From Salinisphaera sp. G21_0 (lineage in GTDB: Bacteria; Pseudomonadota; Gammaproteobacteria; Pseudomonadales; Endozoicomonadaceae), in NCBI RefSeq assembly GCF_017744115.1, contig NZ_JAGHQW010000021.1, positions 33,908 to 97,907 of the forward strand: DNA of 64,000 bases. Direction: 5' to 3'. Of the stretch, positions 17,081 through 28,544 are shown in pieces. The position numbers and the translations under genes are program-made. Every line of letters begins with the position of its first letter. Within the stretch, counting starts at the first letter, position 1. The notes under the pieces were generated by a model. The model was given only the letters and a program-made list of their open reading frames with translations. It was not told the origin of the DNA and ran no database searches.

Positions 17081-17971
17081 TTAACCTTTCACACCACCAG
17101 CCGTCAGACCATTGACCAGATAACGCTGGGCCATCAGGAAGACGACAGTAATGGGCATGCCGGTCAAAATTGCGGCAGCGGCAAAATCACCCCAGAGGTA
17201 GTTCTGGGCATAGAGGAACTGTTTCATACCCACGGCCAGGGTCAGCTGGTCAACGCCCTGAAGCAGGACAGACGCAATCGGGTACTCACCAATCACCCCA
17301 ATAAACGACAGTACAAAGACAACCGCCAGAATAGGTACAGACAGTGGCAGCAGAATATGCCTGAATGCCTGCCAGGGGGTGGCACCGTCGATATAGGCCG
17401 ACTCTTCCAGGGCCACATCAATACTTTCGAAATAGCCTTTAATCAGCCAGATGTGCATGGTGATACCGCCCAGATAGGACATCACCAGGGCACTGTGAGT
17501 ATTCAACCCCAGCCATGGCACCACACCGCCCAACTTATTAAAGAAGGCATGGAAAGCCACCAGGGCCAGCACCGCCGGGAACATCTGCAGAATCATCATG
17601 CTGGTAAGCAAGTGGTTCTTAAAACGGAAGCGCAGCCGGGCAAACGCATAAGCACCGGTCGTGGACAGCATCAGGATCAGCGCCGAGGTGGTAAAGCTCA
17701 CTTTCAGGGAGTTCCACAGCCAGGTCAGTACCGGGAAGGTCGGCTTAATCACCGTGCCATCGGCGGTGGTGTACTCAAAACCCAACACCATTGCCCAGTG
17801 TTCCAGGCTGGGGTTATCCGGAATCAAACTGCCGGTAGCAAAGTTACCGGTCCGGAATGACACCGAAATAATCATCAAAAATGGAAACATCACCAGACAG
17901 AGCAGCAGAATCATGATGATCCGGGCTGCCCATACCCGATATTGCAGGTTTCGTGGTTGTACCATCGCCAT
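17081..17971 (-). CDS. malG: Maltose ABC transporter permease MalG
   Basis: 296 residues, the same length as E. coli MalG, and beginning MAMVQP like it. I therefore use ATG at 17971 rather than an upstream TTG at 17977 that overlaps the malF stop. Six membrane helices are expected. The EAA loop that docks on MalK is [20 protein letters not shown], and the C-terminus [10 protein letters not shown] matches the family, where it reaches into the MalK dimer. It starts three bases after the malF stop. Confidence 0.95.
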   Translation of the reverse strand: MAMVQPRNLQYRVWAARIIMILLLCLVMFPFLMIISVSFRTGNFATGSLIPDNPSLEHWAMVLGFEYTTADGTVIKPTFPVLTWLWNSLKVSFTTSALILMLSTTGAYAFARLRFRFKNHLLTSMMILQMFPAVLALVAFHAFFNKLGGVVPWLGLNTHSALVMSYLGGITMHIWLIKGYFESIDVALEESAYIDGATPWQAFRHILLPLSVPILAVVFVLSFIGVIGEYPIASVLLQGVDQLTLAVGMKQFLYAQNYLWGDFAAAAILTGMPITVVFLMAQRYLVNGLTAGGVKG

Positions 17972-17973
17972 TA

Positions 17974-19506
17974 TCAATACTCCTGTGAACTGCGGGTGGC
18001 CCTGAGGTTAACCCAGGAGATAAATCCGACGATCAGGAAGATCATCGTGGCAATAGCAGACGCCAGACCAAAGTCCTGACCCGCGACAAATGCCGTACGG
18101 AAGGTGAAGTTCACCAGCAAATCCGTGAAGCCTGCTTCCGTTGTCGTTCCGGCCATCATCGGGCCTCCCGCTGTCAACAGGTCAATCAGCACAAAGTTAT
18201 TGAAGTTAAAGGCAAAGCTGGCAATCAGAATCGGTGCCAGCGGTTTGGCAATATTGGGCAGTGTTATGTACAGCAGGTTATGAATCGGGTTGGCACCATC
18301 AATGGCAGAAGCTTCATAGAGATCGTCCGGAATCGCTTTCAGCAGCCCCATACAGACGATCATCATATAGGGGTAACCAAGCCAGGTGTTGACGATCAGA
18401 ATCATGGTTCTGGCAAAAGTCGGGTCGGTCATCCACTCAGGACTAATGCCAAACAACCCTTCCAGTATCATATTGATCTCACCGAAGTTCTGGTTAAACA
18501 AGCCCTTGAAAATCAGAATGGAAATAAACGCTGGCACAGCATAAGGAAGGATCAGCAGCACCCGGTAAATCGCCCGCTCTTTCAGTGGTTCCCACTGCAT
18601 CAGGTTAGCCAGCAACAGACCAATCACCAGACAGAACAAAACACTGCCCGCAGAAAAGACAATGGTCCACACAAAAATCTTGAAAAACGGCTCACGAATA
18701 CCTTTGTCATTGATCAGACGTTCGTAGTTTTCCCCACCCACATACACAGAGAAACCGGGGGCAACCCGCTCACCACTGTCGGTCACATAGAAGCCCGTGG
18801 TCATATCCGGGCGTATGACTTTACCGGTGTTGATCTCAACCAGGTTGTCGTTTTTCTCTTCCCGATACTGCGGTGCCATCGCAGAAAACTCACGCAGGGA
18901 TGACATCACCAGGCGAGTATCACCGGCAAGGTTGACCGCCACTGAACCCAGCGCCGAGCGCTGCTGAACCACCTCCCGCATGGACAGTTTGTTACCCTCT
19001 GCATCGGCACCAAGGCGGGCATTAACCTCTACCGGGTCACCATTCAGTACGAAAGCGTCGGAGGTATAAATACTATTTTTGTCGTTTTTATCAGTCAGCT
19101 GCAGCTGAAACTGGTCGTTTTGCTGAAAAAGCGCCAGTGTGTAGCTGTGTTCGCCGTTTTTTACCTGCTTGTTCAGGTGAATCTCTTTGACCCGTTCAAG
19201 GCTCAGAATATTGGCAGAGCCGTAATTGGTAAACGAAATGCTAAAGGTATACACCAGCGGGAAAACGATAAACATCATAATGCCCAGCAAACATGGGTAC
19301 ACGTAGCGATAGCTGTAACCACGCTTGTTGGTAAAAATCCATGTGCCCAGGCTGCCCAGAACCAGCAGGGTTAATGGGAAAAGCACTTCGCCCTGAAAAT
19401 AGAGCAGGGCAATGACATAAAGCAGGGCTAGATCAATCAGGGCAACGAGCGCCCACTTTGGCCCGTTGCCAGACAACAATGATCTGACATTGGCGGGAAT
19501 GGTCAT
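17974..19506 (-). CDS. malF: Maltose ABC transporter permease MalF
   Basis: 510 residues (E. coli MalF 514). N-terminal helices are followed by the large periplasmic P2 domain (about 95-270), which contacts MalE, then the conserved permease core with EAA loop [21 protein letters not shown]2 is present at full size, as in the enterobacterial MalF and unlike the second MalF at 32400. Confidence 0.95.
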   Translation of the reverse strand: MTIPANVRSLLSGNGPKWALVALIDLALLYVIALLYFQGEVLFPLTLLVLGSLGTWIFTNKRGYSYRYVYPCLLGIMMFIVFPLVYTFSISFTNYGSANILSLERVKEIHLNKQVKNGEHSYTLALFQQNDQFQLQLTDKNDKNSIYTSDAFVLNGDPVEVNARLGADAEGNKLSMREVVQQRSALGSVAVNLAGDTRLVMSSLREFSAMAPQYREEKNDNLVEINTGKVIRPDMTTGFYVTDSGERVAPGFSVYVGGENYERLINDKGIREPFFKIFVWTIVFSAGSVLFCLVIGLLLANLMQWEPLKERAIYRVLLILPYAVPAFISILIFKGLFNQNFGEINMILEGLFGISPEWMTDPTFARTMILIVNTWLGYPYMMIVCMGLLKAIPDDLYEASAIDGANPIHNLLYITLPNIAKPLAPILIASFAFNFNNFVLIDLLTAGGPMMAGTTTEAGFTDLLVNFTFRTAFVAGQDFGLASAIATMIFLIVGFISWVNLRATRSSQEY

Positions 19507-19587
19507 GGTGTTTGTCTCTCCGGGAGGGTTTTGAGCCGATCATCAAAACGACGACCGGCAGATGTAACGGGTCACGTCAATGTAAGC

Positions 19588-19610
19588 CTGCGCTACACCC
19601 CGTTGCGCAG
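19588..19610. terminator. Stem-loop directly after malE
   Basis: CTGCGC (19588-19593) pairs with GCGCAG (19605-19610), starting a few bases past the malE stop on the minus strand. Such hairpins between malE and malF in other bacteria protect malE mRNA and let the binding protein be made in excess; the same reading fits here. Confidence 0.55.
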
Positions 19611-19613
19611 TTT

Positions 19614-20798
19614 TTAGTTGGCAATCAGCTTGGCAGCGTTGTTCAGTGCCACTTCAACAGTTTCCTGACCGGTGGTGATATTGGTCAGGGCAGACTGGGT
19701 AGCTGACCAGAATTTACCCATTTCCGGAACGTTAGGCATCAGCAGACCATTCATAACATTCTGGTAAGTGGCTTCGATGCGTGGGTCCGCCGCCAGCTTC
19801 TTCATGTACGCCTTGTGAGCAACGGCACCCAGTGGCTTGTCGTTGTTCAGCGTTGTCAGGCCTTCTTCGGTGAGGACATAGTTCTCGATAAACTCTTTAG
19901 CCAAACCCTGATTTGGCGAAGCGTTGTTCAGAGCAGCGGCCCAGACGCCAACAAACGCACGGGACGGACTACCGTCGATAGAAGGCAGTGGCGCAACACC
20001 GTAGTTGATCTTGCTCTTTTCCAGGTTGGCCCAGGCCCAGGGACCGGAGATCATCATCGCCACTTCACCCTTGTTGAAGCTGGCTTCCATCACACCGTAA
20101 TCAACGCCCCGTGGCATCACGCCCTCGTCGATGATTTTCGCCAGCATCTTGCCACCTTTGATGGCACCGGCACTGTTTACACCGATATCAGAAACGTCAT
20201 AGCCGGTGGGTACTTCCTTGAATACATAACCGCCGTTGGAGGCCAGCATCGGCGTAGTGAAGTAAGGCTGAACCTGGTCCCACATGATGGTGGTGATATC
20301 TTTCTTATCCAGCTCTTTTTTCAGTTCGAACATCTCTTCATAAGAGGCAGGTGCCGTTTTGATGATGTCCTTGTTGTAAATCAAACTGATGGCTTCCATG
20401 GCGACCGGATAGCCGTATACGTTGCCATTGTGAGACGTGGCCTGCCAGCCTTTGGCTTCGATATCAGCCTTGACATTGTCAGAAGGCTTGATGGGTGCCA
20501 ACAGACCAGATTCAGCCCACTCACCGAAACGATCATGTGCCCACATAACAATATCCGGACCCTTACCGGTGGCAGCAGCCTGCTGGAAACGATCGGTCAG
20601 ATTCTCAGGAATCTCAATCTTTACCTTAACGCCCAGCTCTTCTTCAAAACGCTTACCTACAACTTCCATACCGTTATAGGCTTTATCGCCACCAATCCAC
20701 ACAACCAGCTCGTCGTCAGAGAACGCCATGGCTGTGTTGGCACCCATAGAGATAGCCAGCGCAGAAGCAATCGCTGCAGCAACCGTTTTTTTCATCAT
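19614..20798 (-). CDS. malE: Periplasmic maltose-binding protein
   Basis: 394 residues (E. coli MalE 396). Signal peptide MMKKTVAAAIASALAISMGA then NTAMA, cleaved before FSDDEL; the mature protein opens with the typical DELVVWIGGDKAYNGMEVVG. I choose ATG at 20798 (a second ATG follows at once) rather than the longer frame from 20891, because only this start gives a signal peptide, and AGGTAG lies just upstream. It captures maltodextrins and delivers them to MalFGK. Confidence 0.95.
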   Translation of the reverse strand: MMKKTVAAAIASALAISMGANTAMAFSDDELVVWIGGDKAYNGMEVVGKRFEEELGVKVKIEIPENLTDRFQQAAATGKGPDIVMWAHDRFGEWAESGLLAPIKPSDNVKADIEAKGWQATSHNGNVYGYPVAMEAISLIYNKDIIKTAPASYEEMFELKKELDKKDITTIMWDQVQPYFTTPMLASNGGYVFKEVPTGYDVSDIGVNSAGAIKGGKMLAKIIDEGVMPRGVDYGVMEASFNKGEVAMMISGPWAWANLEKSKINYGVAPLPSIDGSPSRAFVGVWAAALNNASPNQGLAKEFIENYVLTEEGLTTLNNDKPLGAVAHKAYMKKLAADPRIEATYQNVMNGLLMPNVPEMGKFWSATQSALTNITTGQETVEVALNNAAKLIAN

Positions 20799-20959
20799 CT
20801 CTCTACCTACTCCGGTATTTCCCTGAACCAGGGTGATCATTGAAATTCTCAGGCTCTTGTCATTTAGATCGGAGTGAACACTTTCATTCAAATGCGCTGT
20901 CGAGACAACAGACCTGAAAAACGATCGCTATCTTCAATGAATTGGTGTCTGAAAGAAAT

Positions 20960-20975
20960 CGTAAAACGTTTACAG
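20960..20975. promoter_or_regulatory. MalR-type operator before malE
   Basis: CGTAAAACGTTTACAG. The right half CGTTTACAG equals the other mal sites; the left half has one extra A. It lies about 160 bases upstream of malE, in the malE-malR gap. Confidence 0.65.
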
Positions 20976-21007
20976 AATGCCCACTTTCTGGTGTGATCCG
21001 TGAGTAT

Positions 21008-21021
21008 TTGATACAAATCAA
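21008..21021. promoter_or_regulatory. FNR-type box upstream of malE
   Basis: TTGATACAAATCAA fits the FNR consensus TTGAT-N4-ATCAA at all ten fixed positions. It lies between malR and malE, 33 bases upstream of the MalR operator with respect to malE transcription. Confidence 0.6.
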
Positions 21022-21059
21022 CATATTTTGTGCATTTTCAGGAAAATGCCGGGTCAGCC

Positions 21060-22040
21060 TCACGCCATGACACAGGAGGTCTGCCCTTTACGAAGAAACA
21101 CATCCAGCCAACATCCACGAGGCTCACAGGATTTCATGGCCTCCATCACCAGTTCTGCTCCCTGAACCGCAATACTTTCTATATCCTGTCGTACGGTGGT
21201 CAGTGAATGATAGCGATCATCATCGATACCATCGTAACCCACCACCTGAACATCATCCGGTACCCGCCTACCGGTATCCGCCAGTGCCATGGAAATGCCT
21301 GTGGCGACAATGTCAGAAAAAGCGACAAACGCATCAGGCTTAATCCCCGATTCCAGCAAGCCACGTATACGACGATAGCTATCTAATGCAGGCAGACCGG
21401 TATCCACTGAAATTTCTATGGCCTCCGAAGGAATAAGCCCCGCTTCCAGCATCGCCTTGCGATAGCCCTGGTAACGCATGCACGAAACTGCATGGTCACT
21501 GTGCAGGCACACATAATAAATAGTACGACAGCCATTCCCAAGCAGGTGCGTGGTCGCCAGAAAACCACCCTGTTCATCGTTAGAAGCAACCCAGAAATGC
21601 CCCTCCCGCACATCCCCGATACTCACATAGGGAGCCTTCTGCTCCTGCACCTTCTGATAGCGGGGATCATCATGGTGCAAGCCAATGCCAACATAGGCTT
21701 TGGCCGACGTCATCAGCTCACCTTCAGGAGAAAACTTCACCCGCTTGACCCGATACCCCTGCCGCTCCAGCTCAATCTTCAGCGCTTCATACACTTTTAA
21801 TGCAAACGGCGATATGGTTCCCAGATCCAGCCCCAGCACAACCCCCACCACAAAGGCATTCTGCCCATGCAACTGCCGGGCCATATAATTGGGTTGATAG
21901 TTCAGTTCATGGGCTGCGTCCAATACCTTCTTGCGGGTGCTTTCTGAAACGTATTTTCCGCCATTGAGCACCCGACTGACGGTTGCAATGGATAATCCTG
22001 CCAGCGCCGCCACCTGGAGGATGGTTGATTGCCCAGACAC
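21060..22040 (-). CDS. malR: LacI-family regulator of the maltose genes
   Basis: 326 residues. N-terminal helix-turn-helix and hinge (STILQVAALAGLSIATVSRV, LNGGKYVSESTRKKVLDAAH, about residues 5-55), then a periplasmic-binding-protein-like sensor domain (VVGVVLGLD... to the end). I use GTG at 22040 because GGAAGGA sits just upstream; a TTG at 22055 would overlap that ribosome binding site. It sits upstream of malE and back-to-back with lamB, so a role as maltose repressor is likely, in place of the MalT activator of enterobacteria. Gene name and ligand are inferred from position. Confidence 0.8.
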   Translation of the reverse strand: MSGQSTILQVAALAGLSIATVSRVLNGGKYVSESTRKKVLDAAHELNYQPNYMARQLHGQNAFVVGVVLGLDLGTISPFALKVYEALKIELERQGYRVKRVKFSPEGELMTSAKAYVGIGLHHDDPRYQKVQEQKAPYVSIGDVREGHFWVASNDEQGGFLATTHLLGNGCRTIYYVCLHSDHAVSCMRYQGYRKAMLEAGLIPSEAIEISVDTGLPALDSYRRIRGLLESGIKPDAFVAFSDIVATGISMALADTGRRVPDDVQVVGYDGIDDDRYHSLTTVRQDIESIAVQGAELVMEAMKSCEPRGCWLDVFLRKGQTSCVMA

Positions 22041-23750
<1,710 letters not shown>

Positions 23751-23779
23751 GTTGTTAACTGCCCTGGTTTGTAACACCC

Positions 23780-23829
23780 TTCCCATGCATAGCATGGGAA
23801 AGCTTCGCCCGCCCTGACTCATGGCGGGC
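23780..23829 (+). terminator. Two stem-loops after lamB
   Basis: TTCCCATGC/GCATGGGAA (23780-23800) and GCCCGCC/GGCGGGC (23807-23829). Neither has a strong T tract; together with the next hairpin they form a three-step 3' end for lamB. Confidence 0.55.
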
Positions 23830-23898
23830 CTTCCTAGTGTTTGTCAGCTAAACAGGCATCAGGCAAAATTTCCACCTCCTGTGATTGTGTCTGTATTT

Positions 23899-23924
23899 GA
23901 CGGGGCTTTGCCCCGTCTTTTTTC
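23899..23924 (+). terminator. Intrinsic terminator of lamB
   Basis: GACGGGG (23899-23905) CTTTG CCCCGTC with a following T6 tract. It is a strong factor-independent terminator about 150 bases past the lamB stop. Confidence 0.85.
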
Positions 23925-24060
23925 TCTCTTCTTCCTCAACCCTGTCCTTATAATTTATTCCCTATTTCCCTATTGCCATCCACCCTACGAGATTATTGCA
24001 ACACCCGTAAAAGGGTCTCTCCGCGCAGGTAAGTTCCCCTGGAGCCGACACTCGAACCCG

Positions 24061-24074
24061 GTAAAACGTTTACA
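24061..24074. promoter_or_regulatory. MalR-type operator before glgB
   Basis: GTAAAACGTTTACA, identical over its length to the malE site at 20961. It lies 72 bases upstream of the glgB start, in the 395-base lamB-glgB gap, which otherwise holds only the lamB terminators. Confidence 0.65.
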
Positions 24075-24145
24075 ACTTCCCACCATCTCATTTCATGGCC
24101 ATAATGCCCGCGAAAAATGAACCACCTCTTTCGCAGTGATTTGAA

Positions 24146-26350
24146 ATGCCCAAAAAAAAGTCAATAAATACTGAATTGCTACCCGCATCCCAAAGCCTGA
24201 GCCAGGTGATGCATGCCTCGCCCTTTTCCATCCTGGGAATGCACCCCGGGCAGTCCGGTAGTGGCCTGACCATCCGCGCCTGGCACCCCGATGCCGAGTG
24301 CATCGAGGTTGTGCAGGAAAGCACGGGTAAATCACTGGGCAGAATGAGCCGGATGGCCAACGGCCTTTTTGAGCTGAGTTTTCCAAAACGGAAAAAAGCC
24401 TTCTACTATCAGCTAAACATCACCCTGAAGGATGGGACAGAAGAACTCCGCTTTGATCCCTACCAGTTTGGCGAGTACACCCTCTGTCAGCAGGATATCG
24501 ACCCGCTCCATCTGTACCGGCACCTGGGTGCTCTGAAAGTGGAGCATGCCCTTACCCGTCAGCGCAGTGTTTCAGGCGTGTTGTTCAAGGTCTATGCTCC
24601 CCACGCCCGCTCCGTCAGCGTGATCGGTGATTTCAACCGGTGGGATGGTCGCTGCCACCCCATGGCCAGTGCTGATGACGGCATCTGGCGGCTGTTTGTA
24701 CCGGGCGTTGCCGAAGGAGCCCTGTATAAATATGAGCTGCACGATCAGAATGGTCAGCTGCTGCCGGAAAAAACCGACCCCTTTGGCCATAAAGTGGAAC
24801 AGTGGCCGGGCCTGGCCTCCATTGTACAAACGGAAAGTACCTTTACCTGGTCCGACAGCCAATGGCTGAACAAACGTCAGCTGAACCATAACAAACCCAT
24901 GTCGGTTTATGAGGTCCACCTGGGCTCATGGAAAAAATCGGACGACGGTGGTTTCAAAAATTACCGGGAGCTGGCCGACGAACTGATCCCGTATATCCGG
25001 AAAACGGGCTTTACCCATATCGAATTACTGCCCATTTCCGAACATCCTCTGTACGAATCCTGGGGCTACCAGCCGGTTGGGTTATTTGCCCCCACCAGCC
25101 GCTATGGCACACCAGATGACTTCCGCTACCTGGTTGACCAGTGTCACCAGCACAATATTGGTGTGATTCTGGATTGGGTTCCCGCCCACTTTCCACAGGA
25201 TGAACACGGCCTGTTCCGTTTTGACGGAACTGCTATTTATGAATATGAAGACCCGCAACGGGGCTGGCATCCGGACTGGAAGTCCTGTATCTACAATTAC
25301 GGTTCGCCGTGGGTACAGGATTTTCTGATCAGTAATGCCCTGTACTGGCTGGATGAGTTTCATATTGATGGCCTGAGGGTGGATGCCGTGGCCTCCATGC
25401 TCTACCTGGACTATTCCAGAAAACAGGGCGAGTGGACACCCAACCATCTGGGCGGCAATGAACACCTTGAGGCCGTCGCCTTTTTGCAGCGCCTGAACGC
25501 TGAAGTTCACCGTCTGCATCCACACTGCATGATGATCGCCGAGGAGTCCACCAGCTGGCCCTGTGTATCACGCCCCGGACACCCTCAGAGCCTCGGCTTT
25601 GATTACAAATGGAATATGGGCTGGATGCACGACTCGCTGGCCTATATGAAGCGGGACCCGATTTATCGTCAGCATCACCACCATGAAATGACCTTCAGTA
25701 TGGTGTACGCCTATAACGAGAACTTTGTGCTCTCCCTCTCCCACGATGAAGTGGTTCATGGTAAAGGCACGATCCTCACCCGTATGCCGGGGGATGACTG
25801 GCAGCGCTTTGCCAACCTTCGAGCCTATTACGGATTTATGTTCGGGCACCCCGGTAAAAAGCTGATGTTTATGGGCTCTGAGTTTGGTGTCACCAACGAA
25901 TGGAACCCGTCAGAAAGCCTGAACTGGAACCTGTTGGAGCAGGGCCCTTACCACCAGGGCATGCTGGCGATGATCAGTGAGCTGAATACACTGTATCAGC
26001 GTTCCCCGGCACTGCATGAGCTTGACTTTGATCGCGACGGTTTCCGCTGGTTGATACTGGACGACCATGGACAAAGTGTTTTTGCCTTTTACCGAAAAGA
26101 CAGCGCAGGTAAAACCATTGTCGTTATCAGTAATATGACGCCATTTGTACGACATGATTACACCATTGGTGTGCCAGTCGATGGACAATGGCAGGAAATC
26201 TTTAACAGTGATGACCAGCGCTTTGGTGGCAGTCATATTGTTAACGGTACCGTCTTAACCCGGCCAGGAGAGTGGCATAACCACCCCCAAAGCATCAGCC
26301 TGACTTTGCCACCACTGGCTACTATCATGCTGGCCGTTGACCGGGAATAA
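24146..26350 (+). CDS. glgB: 1,4-alpha-glucan branching enzyme
   Basis: 734 residues (E. coli GlgB 728), GH13. It makes alpha-1,6 branches in glycogen. An N-terminal pair of beta-sandwich domains (N1 and CBM48, about 20-225, with GDFNRWDGRCHPM) precedes the catalytic barrel with D413 (GLRVDAVASM), E466 (MIAEESTSW) and D534 (LSHDEVVHGK). No glgC or glgA lies nearby, so here the enzyme is grouped with maltodextrin use. The ribosome binding site is weak. A tiny shattered copy of this gene lies at 38831. Confidence 0.95.
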   Translation: MPKKKSINTELLPASQSLSQVMHASPFSILGMHPGQSGSGLTIRAWHPDAECIEVVQESTGKSLGRMSRMANGLFELSFPKRKKAFYYQLNITLKDGTEELRFDPYQFGEYTLCQQDIDPLHLYRHLGALKVEHALTRQRSVSGVLFKVYAPHARSVSVIGDFNRWDGRCHPMASADDGIWRLFVPGVAEGALYKYELHDQNGQLLPEKTDPFGHKVEQWPGLASIVQTESTFTWSDSQWLNKRQLNHNKPMSVYEVHLGSWKKSDDGGFKNYRELADELIPYIRKTGFTHIELLPISEHPLYESWGYQPVGLFAPTSRYGTPDDFRYLVDQCHQHNIGVILDWVPAHFPQDEHGLFRFDGTAIYEYEDPQRGWHPDWKSCIYNYGSPWVQDFLISNALYWLDEFHIDGLRVDAVASMLYLDYSRKQGEWTPNHLGGNEHLEAVAFLQRLNAEVHRLHPHCMMIAEESTSWPCVSRPGHPQSLGFDYKWNMGWMHDSLAYMKRDPIYRQHHHHEMTFSMVYAYNENFVLSLSHDEVVHGKGTILTRMPGDDWQRFANLRAYYGFMFGHPGKKLMFMGSEFGVTNEWNPSESLNWNLLEQGPYHQGMLAMISELNTLYQRSPALHELDFDRDGFRWLILDDHGQSVFAFYRKDSAGKTIVVISNMTPFVRHDYTIGVPVDGQWQEIFNSDDQRFGGSHIVNGTVLTRPGEWHNHPQSISLTLPPLATIMLAVDRE

Positions 26351-26372
26351 TGCCTATAGCGAGAAAAAGCAC

Positions 26373-26542
26373 TTAACCCGGATATTTCATAAACTGCCTC
26401 GAATCTCGCGCCGGACTTTGTCGCTCTAAGGGATTTTGTGAGGGAGCGCCGTACCGGGGAGTACGGTCGACTGAACAAAACTCCCTTAGAGCGGCAAAGG
26501 ACAAGCGAGAGCGGGAGCACGTTTATGAAATATCCGGGTTAA
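26373..26542. mobile_element. MITE, family B, copy 1 (170 bp)
   Basis: Perfect terminal inverted repeats TTAACCCGGATATTTCATAA(AC) and (GT)TTATGAAATATCCGGGTTAA at the two ends. Inside there is a second inverted pair, GTCGCTCTAAGGGA and TCCCTTAGAGCGGC. No coding capacity. The ends include TTAA on both sides, which could be a palindromic target duplication. A second copy with a degraded right end lies at 48925-49146. Confidence 0.85.
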
Positions 26543-26606
26543 CACATACTGGCTTCTTCGGTTCCGTATGTGTTGCAGAAATCGCTCTATCTTTCGCAAG
26601 TACCGT

Positions 26607-26760
26607 TCCCATGCTTTTAGACCCTGTGGGTCCTGCGTGGGAATGCATACCGGAGCCAGCAGGATATGCAACAACCTGTTTCCGCCCGGAATCATGAGAG
26701 TTTAATGGGAGTTCTGACTTGCGGAGAGATTCGATATGTATTCCCACGGGGGACCGTGGG
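26607..26760 (+). repeat. CCCACG palindromes and dispersed repeat, copy 2
   Basis: GTTCCCATG at 26607 and CGTGGGAATGCATACCG (26635 onward) form one interrupted palindrome; the 26650-26760 block (CAGCAGGATATGCAACAACC, GTTTCCGCCCGGAATC, GAGTTTAATGGGAG, TATTCCCACGGGGG) is the same unit as 7852-7950, in opposite orientation. With the MITE at 26373 it fills the 475-base gap between glgB and the second malK. I see no gene there. Confidence 0.75.
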
Positions 26761-26825
26761 AAAAAGGTGGCTGTATAATAGAGCTTGTCTGCTTTAGAGT
26801 GGTTTTACGTGGTTTATTTTGCCGC

Positions 26826-27956
26826 TTACCCTTGAATGATCGTCAGGTTTTTTTCATTTTCTACATCAAAAATATGACAAGCTTCGGTATTCAAATTGAA
26901 GCGCATTGTGCAACCAATATCAGCTGTAGTAATGGTTTGGTCGTTCACTCGAGCAATCAGCTCATTATCGCCTACTTTGAAATAAAGATATTTCTCATTA
27001 CCCATATTCTCGACAACCGTCAACATGCCTTCGACCGTATTAACAGTATCACTGTCATTTGCCAGGGAGATATGCTCAGGGCGAATACCAAAGTAAACGG
27101 CTTGATCAATCTGCTCCTGCAGCAATACTTGTTTGGCTCTTGGGATAAAGCACTTCACCCCCGGTGCAAGTTCTACAAAAAGTCCCGCATCCGATTTACG
27201 AATCACCGTTTTTACCAGGTTCATGGAGGGAGAACCGATGAAACCGGCGACAAATTTGTTGGCTGGGTAATTGTACAAGTTGGCAGGGGTATCCACTTGC
27301 ATGATTTCACCCTTATTAAGTACGCAGATTCGGTCACCCAGTGTCAGTGCTTCTGTCTGATCATGAGTAACATAGATCATGGTGGCAGGGTTACCTTCCT
27401 CTTTCAGCCGCTGATGCAGCTGGGCAATTTTTACCCGCATGGAAACACGAAGCTTGGCGTCCAGGTTTGATAGTGGCTCATCAAACAAAAATACATCAGG
27501 CTTGCGCACAATGGCACGACCAACAGCAACCCGCTGTCGTTGACCTCCGGACATCTCTTTTGGCTTGCGGTCCAGAAGATCGGTAATTTCCAGTTTTTCT
27601 GCTGCCTCTTCAACCGCCTGGCGAATCTCCTCTTTCGACTTTTTCTGCATTTTCAGGCCAAAGGCCATATTGTCAAAAACGGTTTTATGGGGGTAAAGCG
27701 CATAGTTCTGAAAGACCATAGCAATACCACGGTCCTTGGGAGGCAAGTCATTCACCACGCGTTCACCGATCCGGATTTCGCCGTCGGTGATGCTTTCCAG
27801 CCCCGCAATCATGCGTAGCGTGGTGGATTTTGCACAGCCGGACGGACCAACGAACACCATAAACTCGCCGTCATGGATATCAAGGTCAATACCATGAACT
27901 GCCTGAAATCCATTGTCATATTTTTTTTCAACGCTTTTTAAGCTTACGTTAGCCAT
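26826..27956 (-). CDS. Second MalK/UgpC-type sugar ABC ATPase
   Basis: 376 residues of the MalK/MsmX/UgpC class (YcjV-like): Walker A GPSGCAKST (about 37-45), signature MSGGQRQRVAVGRA (about 134-147), Walker B VFLFDEPLSNLD and C-terminal regulatory domain. The Walker A glycine before the lysine is alanine here, where malK at 15898 has the standard GCGKST. It is the last gene of the minus-strand group porin - lpxD-like - lipoprotein - ATPase, and is most likely the motor for the MalF2/MalG2 pair encoded divergently at 32400-34528, which has no ATPase of its own. Confidence 0.9.
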   Translation of the reverse strand: MANVSLKSVEKKYDNGFQAVHGIDLDIHDGEFMVFVGPSGCAKSTTLRMIAGLESITDGEIRIGERVVNDLPPKDRGIAMVFQNYALYPHKTVFDNMAFGLKMQKKSKEEIRQAVEEAAEKLEITDLLDRKPKEMSGGQRQRVAVGRAIVRKPDVFLFDEPLSNLDAKLRVSMRVKIAQLHQRLKEEGNPATMIYVTHDQTEALTLGDRICVLNKGEIMQVDTPANLYNYPANKFVAGFIGSPSMNLVKTVIRKSDAGLFVELAPGVKCFIPRAKQVLLQEQIDQAVYFGIRPEHISLANDSDTVNTVEGMLTVVENMGNEKYLYFKVGDNELIARVNDQTITTADIGCTMRFNLNTEACHIFDVENEKNLTIIQG

Positions 27957-27992
27957 CCGGTCATTCCACAGATAATCTTTCAGGTAACAGGG

Positions 27993-28481
27993 TTATTCAG
28001 CACATTGGGCAATCGCAGCCAGTTTCGGCTTGCCTTCAGCATCCACCTGGAAGCCCCAGACATAGCGGCCAGAATCGGTGAAGTTGATGCGGGTATCTTT
28101 CATAAACCCACCACGAATTAACTTACCTTCCTGTCCGACGGTTAATTCTCGACCACTCACGGTGAATTGTGGTTTCCAACCCATGCTGGCAAACTGGAAG
28201 TTCACCGGGCCCGCGTCATTCTCCATAATGACCTGATAAATGCCATCCCCCTTGTAAGACATACGACGATGCTCCTGGTGCATCCACTGCCCATCGGAGA
28301 AGGTGCCAGTCACGTACATGGGTGGGCGAATAGGGCCACTACCGGTAACATCGGGCAAATTACAGCTGGCTACGGGGCTGGTGCTGACCACTGAGGCAGA
28401 AGCCGTATCATTAGCAGGGTTTCCAGCACAACCAGCCAGAGTGGCAGCAAGGGTAAGTGTTATTAAAACTTTGGTTTTCAT
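27993..28481 (-). CDS. Small lipoprotein homologous to the amylase C-terminal domain
   Basis: 162 residues. Lipoprotein signal MKTKVLITLTLAATLAGC (lipobox LAGC); I start at ATG 28481, which has GGAG six bases upstream, not at the frame start 28523. The mature part (about 50-162) aligns with the last 110 residues of the amylase lipoprotein at 41372: MYVTGTFSDGQWMH with LFVVGSFPDSNWMH, SYKGDGIYQV with QYKGNGVYQT, SGRYVWGFQ with AGRYVWSLT, and both end CAE. Cysteines at both ends of the domain are conserved and may form a disulfide. It is probably a surface or periplasmic glucan-binding module made as a separate protein. Confidence 0.75.
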   Translation of the reverse strand: MKTKVLITLTLAATLAGCAGNPANDTASASVVSTSPVASCNLPDVTGSGPIRPPMYVTGTFSDGQWMHQEHRRMSYKGDGIYQVIMENDAGPVNFQFASMGWKPQFTVSGRELTVGQEGKLIRGGFMKDTRINFTDSGRYVWGFQVDAEGKPKLAAIAQCAE

Positions 28482-28544
28482 ACGAACTCCATAGCGACAA
28501 CGATCAATCGCCAAAGTAGACAAATAATAAAGACGTTATGTTTT

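Noticed and set aside
19815..20843. Long open frame of 342 codons on the plus strand across malE
   Set aside because: It lies wholly antisense to a well-supported malE, has no recognisable domain, and such frames are common opposite genes with biased third positions.
23821..24120. 99-codon frame between lamB and glgB
   Set aside because: It covers the lamB terminators and the glgB operator, so coding is very unlikely.
26736..27470. Open frame of 244 codons on the plus strand opposite the second malK
   Set aside because: Antisense to a clear ABC ATPase gene and begins in the dispersed repeat; composition is that of a shadow frame.
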